64,000 bases of DNA. It comes from Streptomyces macrolidinus. Its GTDB lineage: Bacteria > Actinomycetota > Actinomycetes > Streptomycetales > Streptomycetaceae. Under the pieces are notes generated by a model. It had not been told where the DNA came from. It ran no database searches and worked only from the letters and a program-made list of their open reading frames with translations. The stretch is from assembly GCF_023887685.1 (NCBI RefSeq), contig NZ_JAMWMR010000015.1, positions 1-64,000 of the forward strand, read 5' to 3'. Position numbers and translations under genes: made by a program. Of the stretch, positions 51,000 through 60,213 are shown one piece after another (the stretch's first letter is position 1; each line of letters opens with the position of its first letter).

Positions 51000-52415
51000 T
51001 CACTGGTGACCAGTCGGATCGGTGAGACCGGCGAGTTGGAGCAGGAGTGACTTCACATCGGTGGCCGCGACGCGGTCGCCGACGGCTCGGGGGGTGGAGC
51101 AGATGAGGAGCGGACCGTCGTCATCGCTCAGCGGCAGGCGGCCATGGCTGCCGCGAATAGGTGACGGGTCGAGGGGCACGACCGCCATCCGGTAGCGCAG
51201 GCCGAGCTTCTTGCGGGCCAGGGCGGTGGCTGCCCTGACCTTGACGTAAGGGTCGAGCGGATCCATGAAGAGTTCGGCCGGGTCGTATCCGGGTTTGCGG
51301 TGGATCTCGACCAGTCGCGCGAAGTCGGGCGCGCGGGCGTCGTCGAGCCAGTAGTAGTACGTGAACCAGGCGTCCGGTCCCGCGAGGGCGACCAGTTCGC
51401 CGGAGCGCGGGTGGTCCAGGTGATGGGTCTTCTTGCCCTCGTCGTCCAGGAGTTGCTCCACGCCGGGCAGGTCGATGAGTGCGGCCCGGGTGGCGTCGAG
51501 GTCCTCGGGGCGGCGTACGTAGACATGGGCGATCTGGTGGTCGGCGACCGCGAAGGCGCGGGAGGCCATCGGGTCGAGGTACTCCATGCCGTCCTGCGTG
51601 TGCACCTCGAGGAGACCGGCGCGGCGCAGGGCGCGGTTGATGTCGACGGGGCGGTTCACGCGGGTGATGCCGTACTCGGACAGCGCGACGACCGTGCGTC
51701 CGGTGGCGCGGGCGTCCCTGAGCAGTGGCGCCATCGCGGCGTCCAGGTCGGCGGCTGCTTGCAGCGCGCGTGGGTCGTCGGGGCCGAAGCGCTGGAGGTC
51801 GTAGTCGAGGTGAGGGAGGTAGCAGAGGGTCAGGTCGGGGTTCCTGGTCCGCATGATGTGGCGGGTGGCGTCGATGATCCACTGGCTGGAGACCAGGTCG
51901 GCGCCGGGGCCCCAGAAGTGGAAGAGGGGGAACGTGCCCGATTTCTGGGTGAGTTCGTCGTGCAGGGCCGGGGGCCTGGTGTAGCAGTCGGGTTCCTTGC
52001 GGCCGTCGGAGTAGTAGACCGGACGAGGGGTGACGGTGATGTCGGTGTCGGCGCCCATGGCGTACCACCAGCAGATATTGGCGACCGTGTAGCCGGGGTG
52101 CGAGCGCCGGGCGGCGTCCCACAGCTTGTCCCCGGCGACCAGGCCGTTGTGCTGTCGCCACAGGAGTACGTCGCCGAGTTCCCGGAAGTACCAGCCATTG
52201 CCGACGATGCCGTGCTCGGAGGGCATCGTGCCGGTGAGGAAGGTGGACTGGGCGGCGCAGGTGACGGCGGGCAGCACGGTGCCGAGCGGTGCCTGGGAGC
52301 CGGACTGTCCGAGCGCCTTGAGGTGGGGCATGTGGTCGAGCAGGCGGGGGGTGAGGCCGACGACGTCCAGGACGAGGAGGGGAGTGGGGCCTTGGGTGGT
52401 CCGGGGGGCGCTCAT
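51000..52415 (-). CDS. eboF: EboF-like alkaline phosphatase superfamily phosphodiesterase
   Basis: 471 residues from ATG 52415, which overlaps the eboE stop (ATGA); AAGGAA precedes. Nucleotide pyrophosphatase/phosphodiesterase fold: N-terminal metal Asp ('LVLDVVGLTPRLLDHMPHL'), nucleophile Thr in 'AVTCAAQSTFLTGTMPSEHGIVGNG' (given in parts), 'YLPHLDYDLQRFGP' and 'VALSEYGIT'. In ebo clusters EboF is thought to hydrolyse a phosphate or diphosphate ester of the metabolite. Cytoplasmic by sequence. Confidence 0.85.
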   Translation of the reverse strand: MSAPRTTQGPTPLLVLDVVGLTPRLLDHMPHLKALGQSGSQAPLGTVLPAVTCAAQSTFLTGTMPSEHGIVGNGWYFRELGDVLLWRQHNGLVAGDKLWDAARRSHPGYTVANICWWYAMGADTDITVTPRPVYYSDGRKEPDCYTRPPALHDELTQKSGTFPLFHFWGPGADLVSSQWIIDATRHIMRTRNPDLTLCYLPHLDYDLQRFGPDDPRALQAAADLDAAMAPLLRDARATGRTVVALSEYGITRVNRPVDINRALRRAGLLEVHTQDGMEYLDPMASRAFAVADHQIAHVYVRRPEDLDATRAALIDLPGVEQLLDDEGKKTHHLDHPRSGELVALAGPDAWFTYYYWLDDARAPDFARLVEIHRKPGYDPAELFMDPLDPYVKVRAATALARKKLGLRYRMAVVPLDPSPIRGSHGRLPLSDDDGPLLICSTPRAVGDRVAATDVKSLLLQLAGLTDPTGHQ

Positions 52416-53581
52416 GGGAGTTCCTTCAGACCGAGGTCGGTCAGCAGGTCGCGGGCGAGGGTGAGTTCGGCGGCGATGCCGTCGGCGAGGCGGCCTCGGG
52501 CGCGGGGCCGCAGCTCGGGCGGGAGGGACTGCCAGGTGTAGGTCTCGACTTCGAGGTGGTGGGTGAGCGGGTGCGGGCCGCCGACAAGTCGGGTCAGTGC
52601 GGCCTTCAGTACGGGCAGCGTGGAGGTGAGGGGCGCGGCGGGGGCCGCGTGCAGCGGGACGTGGAAGTGGGCGCGCCAGGCGGAGCCGTCGGGCAGGGCG
52701 TCGCCTCGCAGGGCCTCGCCGAGGTCGTCGGTGCCACGCAGGCCGGTCGGTGTGAGGGTGCGGGTCTGGTGCAGGAAGCGGGGTTCGTCGAAGGCGGCGA
52801 GGGCTTCTCGGGTCTCGGGGAGGTGGGGGTGTTCGGCGTGCAGTGCGGCGGAGAGCTGGGTCTTGACGAGGGGGACATGGGCCCGCGCGAGTGTGTCCAG
52901 GGCGGTGTGCGGATCTTCGAAGGAGGTGGCCAGGTGGCAGGTGTCGACGCAGATGCCGATGCGGTCGTGGGCGATCGAGGCCAGCGGGGCGATGGCGTCG
53001 CCGGTGGTCTCGATCACGCAGCCGGGTTCCGGCTCCAGGCCGACGCGGATGGACCGGCCGGTCAACTCGGCCAGGGCGTCGAGGCGTCGGCCGAGGGTGC
53101 GCAGGGCGGTGCGGGCTGTTGTCGCGCGCCGCTCGTCCTCGGGGGTGCGCCAGGCGAGCGGCAGGGTGGAGACGGTGCCCTCGGTGATGTCGTCGGGGAG
53201 CAGGGACGCGAGGATGCGGGCGAGGTCGGTGGTGTGGTGCAGGCGTTGCGGGTCGGCCCAGTCCGGCTGATAGACGCGGTACTTGACCTGTTCGGTGCCG
53301 AAGCCTTCGTACGGGAAGCCGTTGAGGGTGACGACCTCGAGGCCCCGGTGGTCGAGTTCGGTGCGCAGGCCGCGCAGGGCGGACGGGTCGGTGACCAGGG
53401 CGTGGGCGGCGTCCCTGGCCAGCCACAGACCGATACCGAGACGGTCGCGGCCGAGGCGGCGGCGCACGGGCTCGCAGTGGTCGCGCAGTTGGGCGAGGAC
53501 GCCGTCGAGGGTCTCGGCCGGGTGGACGTTGGTGCAGTAGGCGAGGTGGACCGTGGTGCCGTCGGGGTGGCGGAAGCGCAT
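52412..53581 (-). CDS. eboE: EboE, metabolite traffic TIM-barrel protein
   Basis: 389 residues from ATG 53581, 3 bp after the eboB stop. 'HLAYCTNVHPAETLDGVLAQL' at the N-terminus, 'VVTLNGFPYEGFG', 'GLEPEPGCVIETTGD', 'ICVDTCHLATSFEDP' and 'THHLEVETYTWQSLP' are the conserved features of the EboE sugar-isomerase-like family. In cyanobacteria the ebo genes are needed to move a scytonemin precursor to the periplasm; the reaction of EboE is unknown. Confidence 0.9.
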   Translation of the reverse strand: MRFRHPDGTTVHLAYCTNVHPAETLDGVLAQLRDHCEPVRRRLGRDRLGIGLWLARDAAHALVTDPSALRGLRTELDHRGLEVVTLNGFPYEGFGTEQVKYRVYQPDWADPQRLHHTTDLARILASLLPDDITEGTVSTLPLAWRTPEDERRATTARTALRTLGRRLDALAELTGRSIRVGLEPEPGCVIETTGDAIAPLASIAHDRIGICVDTCHLATSFEDPHTALDTLARAHVPLVKTQLSAALHAEHPHLPETREALAAFDEPRFLHQTRTLTPTGLRGTDDLGEALRGDALPDGSAWRAHFHVPLHAAPAAPLTSTLPVLKAALTRLVGGPHPLTHHLEVETYTWQSLPPELRPRARGRLADGIAAELTLARDLLTDLGLKELP

Positions 53582-53584
53582 CGC

Positions 53585-54433
53585 TCATCCCCCGCCGCGC
53601 AGGACGGAGTTGCCCTCGTGGGTCGCTTCCGTGACCGTGACGTCGAGGTTCAGCCGGCCGCTCAGGCCGTAGAACTCGACAGGGTTGCGCCACAGGACGC
53701 GGTCGGCGTCGTCCTCGGTGAAGCCCTCGGCGAGCATCAGGTCGCCGACCCTGCGGGTCTTGAGCGGGTCGCTTCTGCCCCAGTCGGCGGCGGAGTTCAC
53801 CAGGACGCGCTCCGGCCCGTGGGCGCGGAGGATGGCGACCATGCGCTTCTCGTCCATCTTGGTGTCGGGATAGACGGAGAAGCCCAGCCAACAGCCGCTG
53901 GTCTTGGCCTCCTTCACGGTGGGTTCGTTCAGGTGGTCGATCAGGACGCGTTCCGGGGGCAGCGCGGACTCCCGGACCACGTCCAGGGTGCGGCGCAGGC
54001 CCGCGAGCTTGTCGCGGTGCGGGGTGTGGACGAGCGCGGGCAGCGCGTGGTCTGCGGCGAGCTGGAGTTGGGTGGCCAGGGCGATGTCCTCGGCGGGGGT
54101 CATGGAGTCGTAGCCGATCTCGCCGACGGCCACGACCTGGTCCTTGACGAGATACCTGGGCAGTTCGTCGAGGACGGGCACACAGCGGGGGTCGTTGGCC
54201 TCCTTGGGGTTGAGCGCGAGGGTGCAGTGGTGGGCGATGCCGTACTGGGCGGCGCGGAACGGCTCCCAGCCGAGCAGGGAGTCGAAGTAGTCGAGGAAGG
54301 AGGCGGGAGAGGTTCGGGGCTGGCCCAGCCAGAAGGCGGGTTCGACCACGGCGCGGACGCCCGCCGCGTGCATGGCCTCGTAGTCGTCGGTGGTGCGTGA
54401 CGTCATATGGATGTGGGGGTCGAAGATGCGCAT
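53585..54433 (-). CDS. eboB: EboB, TatD-like metal-dependent hydrolase
   Basis: 282 residues from ATG 54433, preceded by AAGGAG and lying 31 bp inside the eboA 3' end. 'IFDPHIHMTSRTTDDY' gives the His-x-His metal pair, 'VAVGEIGYDS' the bridging Glu, 'HTPHRDK' and 'IDHLNE' further His ligands, 'NSAADWGRSDP' the Asp. A TatD/amidohydrolase superfamily enzyme of unknown substrate, standard second member of ebo clusters. Confidence 0.88.
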   Translation of the reverse strand: MRIFDPHIHMTSRTTDDYEAMHAAGVRAVVEPAFWLGQPRTSPASFLDYFDSLLGWEPFRAAQYGIAHHCTLALNPKEANDPRCVPVLDELPRYLVKDQVVAVGEIGYDSMTPAEDIALATQLQLAADHALPALVHTPHRDKLAGLRRTLDVVRESALPPERVLIDHLNEPTVKEAKTSGCWLGFSVYPDTKMDEKRMVAILRAHGPERVLVNSAADWGRSDPLKTRRVGDLMLAEGFTEDDADRVLWRNPVEFYGLSGRLNLDVTVTEATHEGNSVLRGGG

Positions 54434-55161
54434 CGGGACTCCTTGCCGGGGAGGTCGGCCACGGGGTGCCGGGCGGGTTCGGACGCGGGCTCGGACGCGG
54501 GCTCGGGCTCGGACGCGGGCTCGGGTTCGGTCAGGGCCAGCACTCGGTACAGGTCCTCGGGTACGGGACGGCCCGCGGCGGCGCGTTCGGTGGCGTAGTC
54601 GCCGAGCATGCGGGCGAGTTCGGTGTCACCACGGGCGCGCCGGGCCAGGTCTGCCACGCTGTCGACGGGGACGGCGGTGAACAGGCATTTCAGCACCGCG
54701 TGCCGCCAGGTGTGGGCGCTCAAGCAGCGGGCGGCGTAGGGGCCGACGGCGGCGGTCAGCAGCCGGGTGTCGTTGGTGCGCAGTGCGTCCTCGACCAGGG
54801 GGACGGCCTCGGGGCCTGCGACGAGGTGGGGCAGGGCGTGCAGGACGGCCCGGCGCTCGTCGGCGGTGCCGTGGTGGTAGACCCGGGTCAGGGCTGCCAT
54901 GTCGGCGCGGGCCGCGCGGAGGATGAGGACACGGACGGCGTCGGCGTGTGCGGAGCCGCACCGGCGTCCGGCCTCGGCGAGGCGCACCTCCCAGGCGGGG
55001 TACGGCTCGTGGGGTCCGGAGCAAGTGGCGGCCGTGTCGAGTGCTTCGGCGAGCCAGGTGCGGGCGGCAGGGGCGAGGCGGGAGTCGAGAGAGGCGTGTA
55101 GTTCGTCCGGTGGGGTGTGGGCGGGGCGAGTGCCGTCTTCGGGGGTGGGAGAGGAGGTCAT
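54403..55161 (-). CDS. eboA: EboA domain protein
   Basis: 252 residues from ATG 55161, overlapping the eboC stop by ATGA. Helical HEAT-like repeats: 'RTWLAEALDTAATCSG', 'ADMAALTRVYHHGTADERRA', 'ALRTNDTRLLTAAVGPYAA', 'WRHAVLKCLFTAVPV' fit the EboA family. A Glu-Pro-Ala-Ser repeat tail (EPEPASEPEPASEPASEPA) near 225 comes from a simple DNA repeat at about 54485-54535. Probably a scaffold or binding partner; function unknown. Confidence 0.87.
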   Translation of the reverse strand: MTSSPTPEDGTRPAHTPPDELHASLDSRLAPAARTWLAEALDTAATCSGPHEPYPAWEVRLAEAGRRCGSAHADAVRVLILRAARADMAALTRVYHHGTADERRAVLHALPHLVAGPEAVPLVEDALRTNDTRLLTAAVGPYAARCLSAHTWRHAVLKCLFTAVPVDSVADLARRARGDTELARMLGDYATERAAAGRPVPEDLYRVLALTEPEPASEPEPASEPASEPARHPVADLPGKESRCASSTPTSI

Positions 55162-56153
55162 GTGACACTCACCTTCTTCGCGAAGGTCGCCGCGATCGGG
55201 GCCAGGGCCGCGGTGAGCAGTGCCGTCACCGGTGTTCCGGAGCGGGCGGAGAGGGCGGCCTGGAGCGGGATCGTGGCGCGGATGCCGCCGCCGACGGCTC
55301 GTTGGGTGAGCGGGGGTGAGGGGTTGAGAGCGGCGTGGGCGTAGCCACGGGCCGCGGTGGTGGCGTAGACGGCGACGAGGGCTGCGCGCAGGGCGTCCTT
55401 GGCGGTCGGTCGGGTGCGGGGCCGAGCGGTGCGGGTGGCCGGGGCACTGGCCGTGGCCGCTCCGGCGTGGCGGTGGGTGAGCAAGCGGCTGGTGACCGCC
55501 CCCGTCGTGGCCAACGCGGTCAGTGGGGCGAGCGTCGAGCCGCCGTGGGTCTCGTGCCGGGAGACGGTGGTGACGGCGAGGGTGTGACCGCTGAGGAGGG
55601 CGGCCGGGCGAAGTGCCGGGCGGATACGGCCTGTGGTGGCCTCGGCGCCGAGAAGCAGGTCCAGGCCGCGGGCCGCCGCCATCGCGGCCGGACCGGCCGG
55701 GGTGTGCTTCAGGCCCAGGTCGTAGGCCCAGACGGTGGCGGCGAGGGGTGCCGCGACGGTGAGTGCGGGGCGACCCGCACGGTGGGCCAGGGCGAGGCCC
55801 GCCACCGTGCCGACACAGGCCGCGGTGAGGGCCGCGGTGGGACGGATACGGCCGGACGGCAGCGGGCGGTGGGGGCGTTCGGCGGCGTCCTCGTCACGGT
55901 CGGCCCAGTCGTTGAGGGCCATACCCGCTTCGTACAGGCACAGGGAGGCACCGATGGCGAGCAGGGTACGGGAGGAGGGCCGCGCGGCAACCGCCGCCGC
56001 CCCTGCCAGCGCGTCGCCGGGGACGGTGAACAGGGCGGGGAGGCGCAGGAGTTCGGCCCAGGCGCGCACAGTGTCGCGGCTGCCTGTGGCCGCGTGGGTT
56101 CCGCGTACAGCAGACCCTGCCGTACCTCGGGCCGTTGGGGTTCTTCGGGTCAT
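55158..56153 (-). CDS. eboC: EboC, UbiA-type prenyltransferase
   Basis: 331 residues from ATG 56153, preceded by GGGGGAG. Eight or so membrane helices. First diphosphate-binding motif NDWADRDED (about 84-92) is intact; the second region 'WAYDLGLKHTPAGPAAMAAARG' carries only a partial Asp-rich motif. Attaches a prenyl chain to an aromatic or sugar-like acceptor in the membrane. Translationally coupled both to a 22-codon upstream ORF and to eboA. Confidence 0.87.
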   Translation of the reverse strand: MTRRTPTARGTAGSAVRGTHAATGSRDTVRAWAELLRLPALFTVPGDALAGAAAVAARPSSRTLLAIGASLCLYEAGMALNDWADRDEDAAERPHRPLPSGRIRPTAALTAACVGTVAGLALAHRAGRPALTVAAPLAATVWAYDLGLKHTPAGPAAMAAARGLDLLLGAEATTGRIRPALRPAALLSGHTLAVTTVSRHETHGGSTLAPLTALATTGAVTSRLLTHRHAGAATASAPATRTARPRTRPTAKDALRAALVAVYATTAARGYAHAALNPSPPLTQRAVGGGIRATIPLQAALSARSGTPVTALLTAALAPIAATFAKKVSVT

Positions 56154-56218
56154 CGGGGCTCCCCCGGCACTTCCCGGTCGGTGTGCCGGGCAAGCTCGGG
56201 CGGCGGGGACGTGGGCAT
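56150..56218 (-). CDS. 22-residue upstream ORF coupled to eboC
   Basis: ATG 56218 lies 7 nt after a perfect AAGGAGG. It encodes MPTSPPPELARHTDREVPGE plus Pro-Arg and stops in an ATGA overlap with the eboC start. The consensus ribosome site and exact overlap argue for translation; it may act as a leader peptide controlling or coupling ebo expression after the 156-bp gap from the ThuA gene. Confidence 0.5.
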   Translation of the reverse strand: MPTSPPPELARHTDREVPGEPR

Positions 56219-56309
56219 GGGCGGGCCTCCTTGTCAGGGCGTGCTGTGGGGAGACGGCGGCTGGGGGGAGACGACGGGCAGGGGTTCGGCGTCCCCCGCC
56301 CGTCGTCGC

Positions 56310-57659
56310 TCAGTTGCCCCGCGCGGGCAGTTCCTTGATCCGGATGTCGCGGAAGGACACCTGGTCGTCGGCCGAGTGGTTCTGGATGCCGATGTGTCCG
56401 TCGGTGAGGCTGCGGGCCGGATCGGTGTTGGTGAAGTCGTTGATCCGCACGCCGTTGAGCCAGACGCGGAGGCGTTCGCCCTCCACGCGGATCTCGTACG
56501 TGTTCCACTCCCCCGGCGGGTTCAGCGCGCGGTCGCGCTTCGCGAGGTCGGCGGAGTGGAAGCCGTAGACGGCCCCGGTGGTCTTCTCGGGCACGTCGGT
56601 GGCGTCGATCTGGATCTCGTAGCCGTTGTCGACGGCCGACCACGGGTCGTCCGAGGGCGGGAAGCCCACGAACACACCGGAGTTGGCGTCACCGGTCATC
56701 TTCCAGTCCAGCTTCAGCGCGTACGAGCCGAAGCTCTGGTCGGCGTACCAGAGCAGGCCCATGCCGCCCGATGACGTCAGGCTGCCGTCGTCGTCCAGGG
56801 TGAAGGAGCCCGGGCCCGCCTGTGTCCAGCCGGACAGCGAGTCGGCGGTGCCGTCGAAGAGCGGGCGGTAGCCGTTCTCCGGGCGGCAGTCCGCCTGCGC
56901 GTCGCCGATGCTCCATCGGATTCCGCCCAGCAGGTGCTGGAGGAAGGCCGGTTCGCTGTAGGACTCCGTGGTGTGGCCGCCTCCGGTGTAGAAGGCGCGC
57001 CCGCCCTGGTAGGTCTGGCACCAGGCGATCGGATGATCGCCGTTCATGGTGCCGCCCGTGTACGACGACTCGTCGAGCGAGGCGAGGACATGGGCACGAT
57101 CCCGGGGATTCGAACGGTAGTTGTACCACTCGTCCGTACGGTCCCAGGTCCGCGCGAGCCCCGAGGTCGCCGGGTGGGCGCGGTCCTCCACGTCGACGCG
57201 CGCCGGTTGGATCTCCGGGTGGGACGCGAAGTAGGCCCCGGCGAGGCCGCCGTAGAACTCCCAGTCGTACTCGGTGTCGGCGGCGGCATGCACGCCCACA
57301 TAGCCGCCGCCCTTGCGGATGTAGTCCTCGAAGGCCTTCTGCTGCGCGGAGTCGAGCACATCTCCCGTCGTGGACAGGAACACAACCGCGTCATAGCGCT
57401 TCAGGTGCCCGGGTGTGAAGGCCCGCGCGTCCTCCGTGGCGTCGACCGTGAAGCCGCCCTTCTCGCCGAGCCGCTTCACCGCCTCGACGCCCGCCGGGAT
57501 CGAGTCGTGGCGGAACCCGGCGGTCTTGGAGAAGACCAACACCCGCTTCCCCGGCTCGCGTTGCTCTTCCGAGGCATGGGGCACCGCAGGTTGTACCGCA
57601 CAGCCCAGTACCAGCGCGGCTCCCACGACGGTGGTCGTCAGTCGGCCGGTCGTTCGCAT
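56310..57659 (-). CDS. Secreted ThuA-DUF1080 protein
   Basis: 449 residues, start after GGGGAGGA. Lipoprotein/Sec-like signal with LGCAVQP at about 18-24. ThuA domain (about 38-255: 'VLVFSKTAGFRHDSI', 'GGYVGVHAAADTEYDW', 'GRAFYTGGGHT') and C-terminal DUF1080 (about 265-449, 'YRPLFDGTADSLSGWTQAG', 'VWLNGVRINDFTN'), the 3-keto-disaccharide hydrolase domain. Together they suggest cleavage of 3-keto-glycosides outside the cell. Lies 12 bp after the PQQ-type dehydrogenase gene. Confidence 0.9.
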   Translation of the reverse strand: MRTTGRLTTTVVGAALVLGCAVQPAVPHASEEQREPGKRVLVFSKTAGFRHDSIPAGVEAVKRLGEKGGFTVDATEDARAFTPGHLKRYDAVVFLSTTGDVLDSAQQKAFEDYIRKGGGYVGVHAAADTEYDWEFYGGLAGAYFASHPEIQPARVDVEDRAHPATSGLARTWDRTDEWYNYRSNPRDRAHVLASLDESSYTGGTMNGDHPIAWCQTYQGGRAFYTGGGHTTESYSEPAFLQHLLGGIRWSIGDAQADCRPENGYRPLFDGTADSLSGWTQAGPGSFTLDDDGSLTSSGGMGLLWYADQSFGSYALKLDWKMTGDANSGVFVGFPPSDDPWSAVDNGYEIQIDATDVPEKTTGAVYGFHSADLAKRDRALNPPGEWNTYEIRVEGERLRVWLNGVRINDFTNTDPARSLTDGHIGIQNHSADDQVSFRDIRIKELPARGN

Positions 57660-57671
57660 GGCGTCCTCCCC

Positions 57672-60188
57672 TCAGCCGGTGGTGAAGGTGAAGTCGTCCA
57701 CGTCGAAGAGGGCCCCGGAGCCGCCCTTGAAGACCAGGTAGAGCGCGGTCGTGGCCTTCGGCGCCTGGGACAGGTTCGTGCTGACGTCCTGGAAGGTCTC
57801 CCAGCCGCCGGTCACCGGCACGGTGGCCTGGCCGAGCAGCGTGCCCGTCGGGGAGCCCGCGCGGACCTCCAGGGTGCCGCCCACGCCGCCGGAGGAGATA
57901 CGGGCCGTGAACGTCTTGGCGTCGCTCAGGATGTAGGGGGTGAAGGAGATCCAGTCGCCGTCATGGATGTCGCCGACCGTCTTGCCGCCGTGGGCGGTGT
58001 CCTTGTTGAACGTGGAGATGCCGGCCGAGTCGTTGAAGTGTTCCGCCTGGCGGTGGCGGGGCTGGGTGACGTTGCTGTCGTGGGTGGTGAGCGGTGCCTG
58101 GCCGCCGCCCCCGCCGTCGGTGTACTCGGCGTCGAACACACCGAAGATGTTGGCGTTCTCGTCGTGGCCGCCGTCGGCGCTTGTCTGGATGGTGCCGGAG
58201 CAGCCGTTGGCGGAGGTCAGCGGGTGGCCGTGGGTGTCATGGCCGAGGACGAAGGTGACCTTGACCTTGGAGCAGTCGATCCTCTTGTCCTCGGGGTCGC
58301 TGACCTTCACCTTGAACGGCACCGCGTCTCCGAAGGAGAACAGCCGTCCGTCATCCGGGAGTTGCAGCGTGACTTTGGGTGCGGTGTTGCCGACCACGAT
58401 CGGCACGCTCGCGCTTCCGGTGTACCCCTTCGGGTCCTTGACGGTCAGGGTCGCCGTGTAGGTGCCGTTCTTGGTGTACTTGTGCGTCGGGTCGGTGGCG
58501 GTGGAGGTGGCGCCGTCGCCGAAGTCCCAGTGGTAGGTGAGTTCGTCACCGTCCTGGTCACCGGTGCCCGCGGAGGAGAAGGACACCTTGAGCGGTGTGG
58601 TTCCGGAGGTGCGGTTCGCCGCGGCCCGGGCCACGGGTGCGTGGCCGTCGGTGACGTTCTCGATGCGGTACAGGCCGGAGTTGTCGTCGCCGCCGAACCA
58701 GCCGGTGCCGTAGTCGAGGACGTACAGCGCCCCGTCGGGCCCGAACGCCATGTCCATCACCTGGGTGCCGGACCAGGGCACAGGGTTGATCGACTGCACG
58801 GTTCCGTCGCCGTCGCTGACGATCCGCTTGATCCAGCGTCGCCCGAACTCCCCGGCGAAGAAGTCGCCGTCGTAGCTCTGCGGGAACTTCACGGGCGAGT
58901 CGAGCGTGGCGTCGTAGTGGTAGACCGGGCCGCCCATCGGGGACTCCGAGCCGTCGCCGAACTCCGGTACGGACGGGCCGTCGTAGGGGATCCAGGCGGC
59001 GTGGGCCGGAGGCAGGTCGGTCAGGCCGGTGTTGTGCCGCGAGGTGTTCTTCGGGGCGGCGCAGTCGAAGGGGGCGCCGGACGTCTTGGTCGCGAAGTCG
59101 TACTCCCTGTACGGCTCGTTGGCGCCGATGCAGAGCGGCCAGCCGTAGTTGCCGGGGCCGGTGACACGGTCGAACTCGACCTGTCCGGAGGGTCCGCGCT
59201 GCGGGTCGGCGGCGCCCGCGTCGGGACCGTAGTCACCGACGTAGAGGATGCCGGTCTCCTTGTCGACGCTGAAGCGGAACGGGTTGCGGAAGCCCATCGC
59301 GTAGATCTCGGGCCGTGTCTTGTCCGTGCCGGGCGGGAAGAGGTTGCCGTCCGGGATGGAGTACGAGCCGTCCGCGTTCACCTTGATGCGCAGGATCTTG
59401 CCGCGCAGGTCGTTGGTGTTGCTCGCCGAACGCCGGGAGTCGAAGGCCGGGTTGCGGTCGGGGCGGTCGTCCAGGGGCGCGAAACCGTCCGACTGGAAGG
59501 GGTTGGAGTCGTCTCCGGTGGACAGATAGAGGTTGCCGTCCTTGTCGAAGTCGATGTCCCCGCCGACGTGACAGCAGATACCGCGCGAGGTCGGGACCTC
59601 CAGGATCTTCTTCTCACTGGCCGTGTCGAGGGTGCCGTCGGTCTTCAGGACGAAGCGGGAGAGGCGGTTCACGCCGTCGAAGGGGGCGAAGTCGGCGGCG
59701 GTACCGGTCTCGGGCGCATCACCGTCCGGGGTGTCCAACGGCGGTGCGTAGTAGAGGTAGATGAAGCGGTTGTCGGTGAAGTCGGGGTCCACGCCGATGC
59801 CTTGGAGGCCCTCTTCGTCGTGGCTGTAGACGTTGAGCGCGCCGGCCTGCCGGGTGTTGCCCGCCGCGTCGGTGATGCGCAGGACGCCGTCGCGCGAGGT
59901 GTGCAGGACCGAGCGGTCCGGGAGGACGGCCAGCGACATGGGCTCGCCGACTTCCGCCGCGCCCTTGGCCAGCATGACCTGTTGGAACTCCTCGGCCGCC
60001 GCCGACCGCGCATCGGCGGCGGTCGCCTTCGGGTCGGCGGCGGTCGCGCCGGCCTGCGGCGTGGTGAGAGTGAGCGTGGCGCCCGCGAGCAGGACGCCGC
60101 TCAACAGGGCGAGGGTTCTGCGCAGTCGGGGGCGCCGGCTGTGCGTGGCGGTTCTTCCGGTGTGGGTGGTGCGGTCGTTCCCGTGCAC
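57672..60188 (-). CDS. Secreted PQQ-type sugar dehydrogenase with PKD and CBM domains
   Basis: 838 residues from GTG 60188, preceded by GGGAGG. Long Sec signal to about residue 50 (AGA-TA). Glucose/sorbosone dehydrogenase beta-propeller (about 70-490: 'PDRSVLHTSRDGVLRI', 'GGDIDFDKDGNLYLSTGDDS', 'GFRNPFRFSVDKETG', 'FGPDGALYVLDYGTG'), a PKD domain (about 515-600, 'YHWDFGDGATST') and a C-terminal CBM6/35-like domain (about 700-838). Likely oxidises a sugar or glycoside on the cell surface or polymer. Three 20-bp repeats sit just upstream. Confidence 0.9.
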   Translation of the reverse strand: MHGNDRTTHTGRTATHSRRPRLRRTLALLSGVLLAGATLTLTTPQAGATAADPKATAADARSAAAEEFQQVMLAKGAAEVGEPMSLAVLPDRSVLHTSRDGVLRITDAAGNTRQAGALNVYSHDEEGLQGIGVDPDFTDNRFIYLYYAPPLDTPDGDAPETGTAADFAPFDGVNRLSRFVLKTDGTLDTASEKKILEVPTSRGICCHVGGDIDFDKDGNLYLSTGDDSNPFQSDGFAPLDDRPDRNPAFDSRRSASNTNDLRGKILRIKVNADGSYSIPDGNLFPPGTDKTRPEIYAMGFRNPFRFSVDKETGILYVGDYGPDAGAADPQRGPSGQVEFDRVTGPGNYGWPLCIGANEPYREYDFATKTSGAPFDCAAPKNTSRHNTGLTDLPPAHAAWIPYDGPSVPEFGDGSESPMGGPVYHYDATLDSPVKFPQSYDGDFFAGEFGRRWIKRIVSDGDGTVQSINPVPWSGTQVMDMAFGPDGALYVLDYGTGWFGGDDNSGLYRIENVTDGHAPVARAAANRTSGTTPLKVSFSSAGTGDQDGDELTYHWDFGDGATSTATDPTHKYTKNGTYTATLTVKDPKGYTGSASVPIVVGNTAPKVTLQLPDDGRLFSFGDAVPFKVKVSDPEDKRIDCSKVKVTFVLGHDTHGHPLTSANGCSGTIQTSADGGHDENANIFGVFDAEYTDGGGGGQAPLTTHDSNVTQPRHRQAEHFNDSAGISTFNKDTAHGGKTVGDIHDGDWISFTPYILSDAKTFTARISSGGVGGTLEVRAGSPTGTLLGQATVPVTGGWETFQDVSTNLSQAPKATTALYLVFKGGSGALFDVDDFTFTTG

Positions 60189-60213
60189 GTGTGCCTCCCA
60201 GGAAGGGGCCTGT

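Noticed and set aside
51000..53891. 963-residue fused protein reading
   Set aside because: Only residues from 52415 onward resemble a protein family (EboF); the upstream part is the shadow of eboE and the real start has a ribosome site and ATGA overlap.
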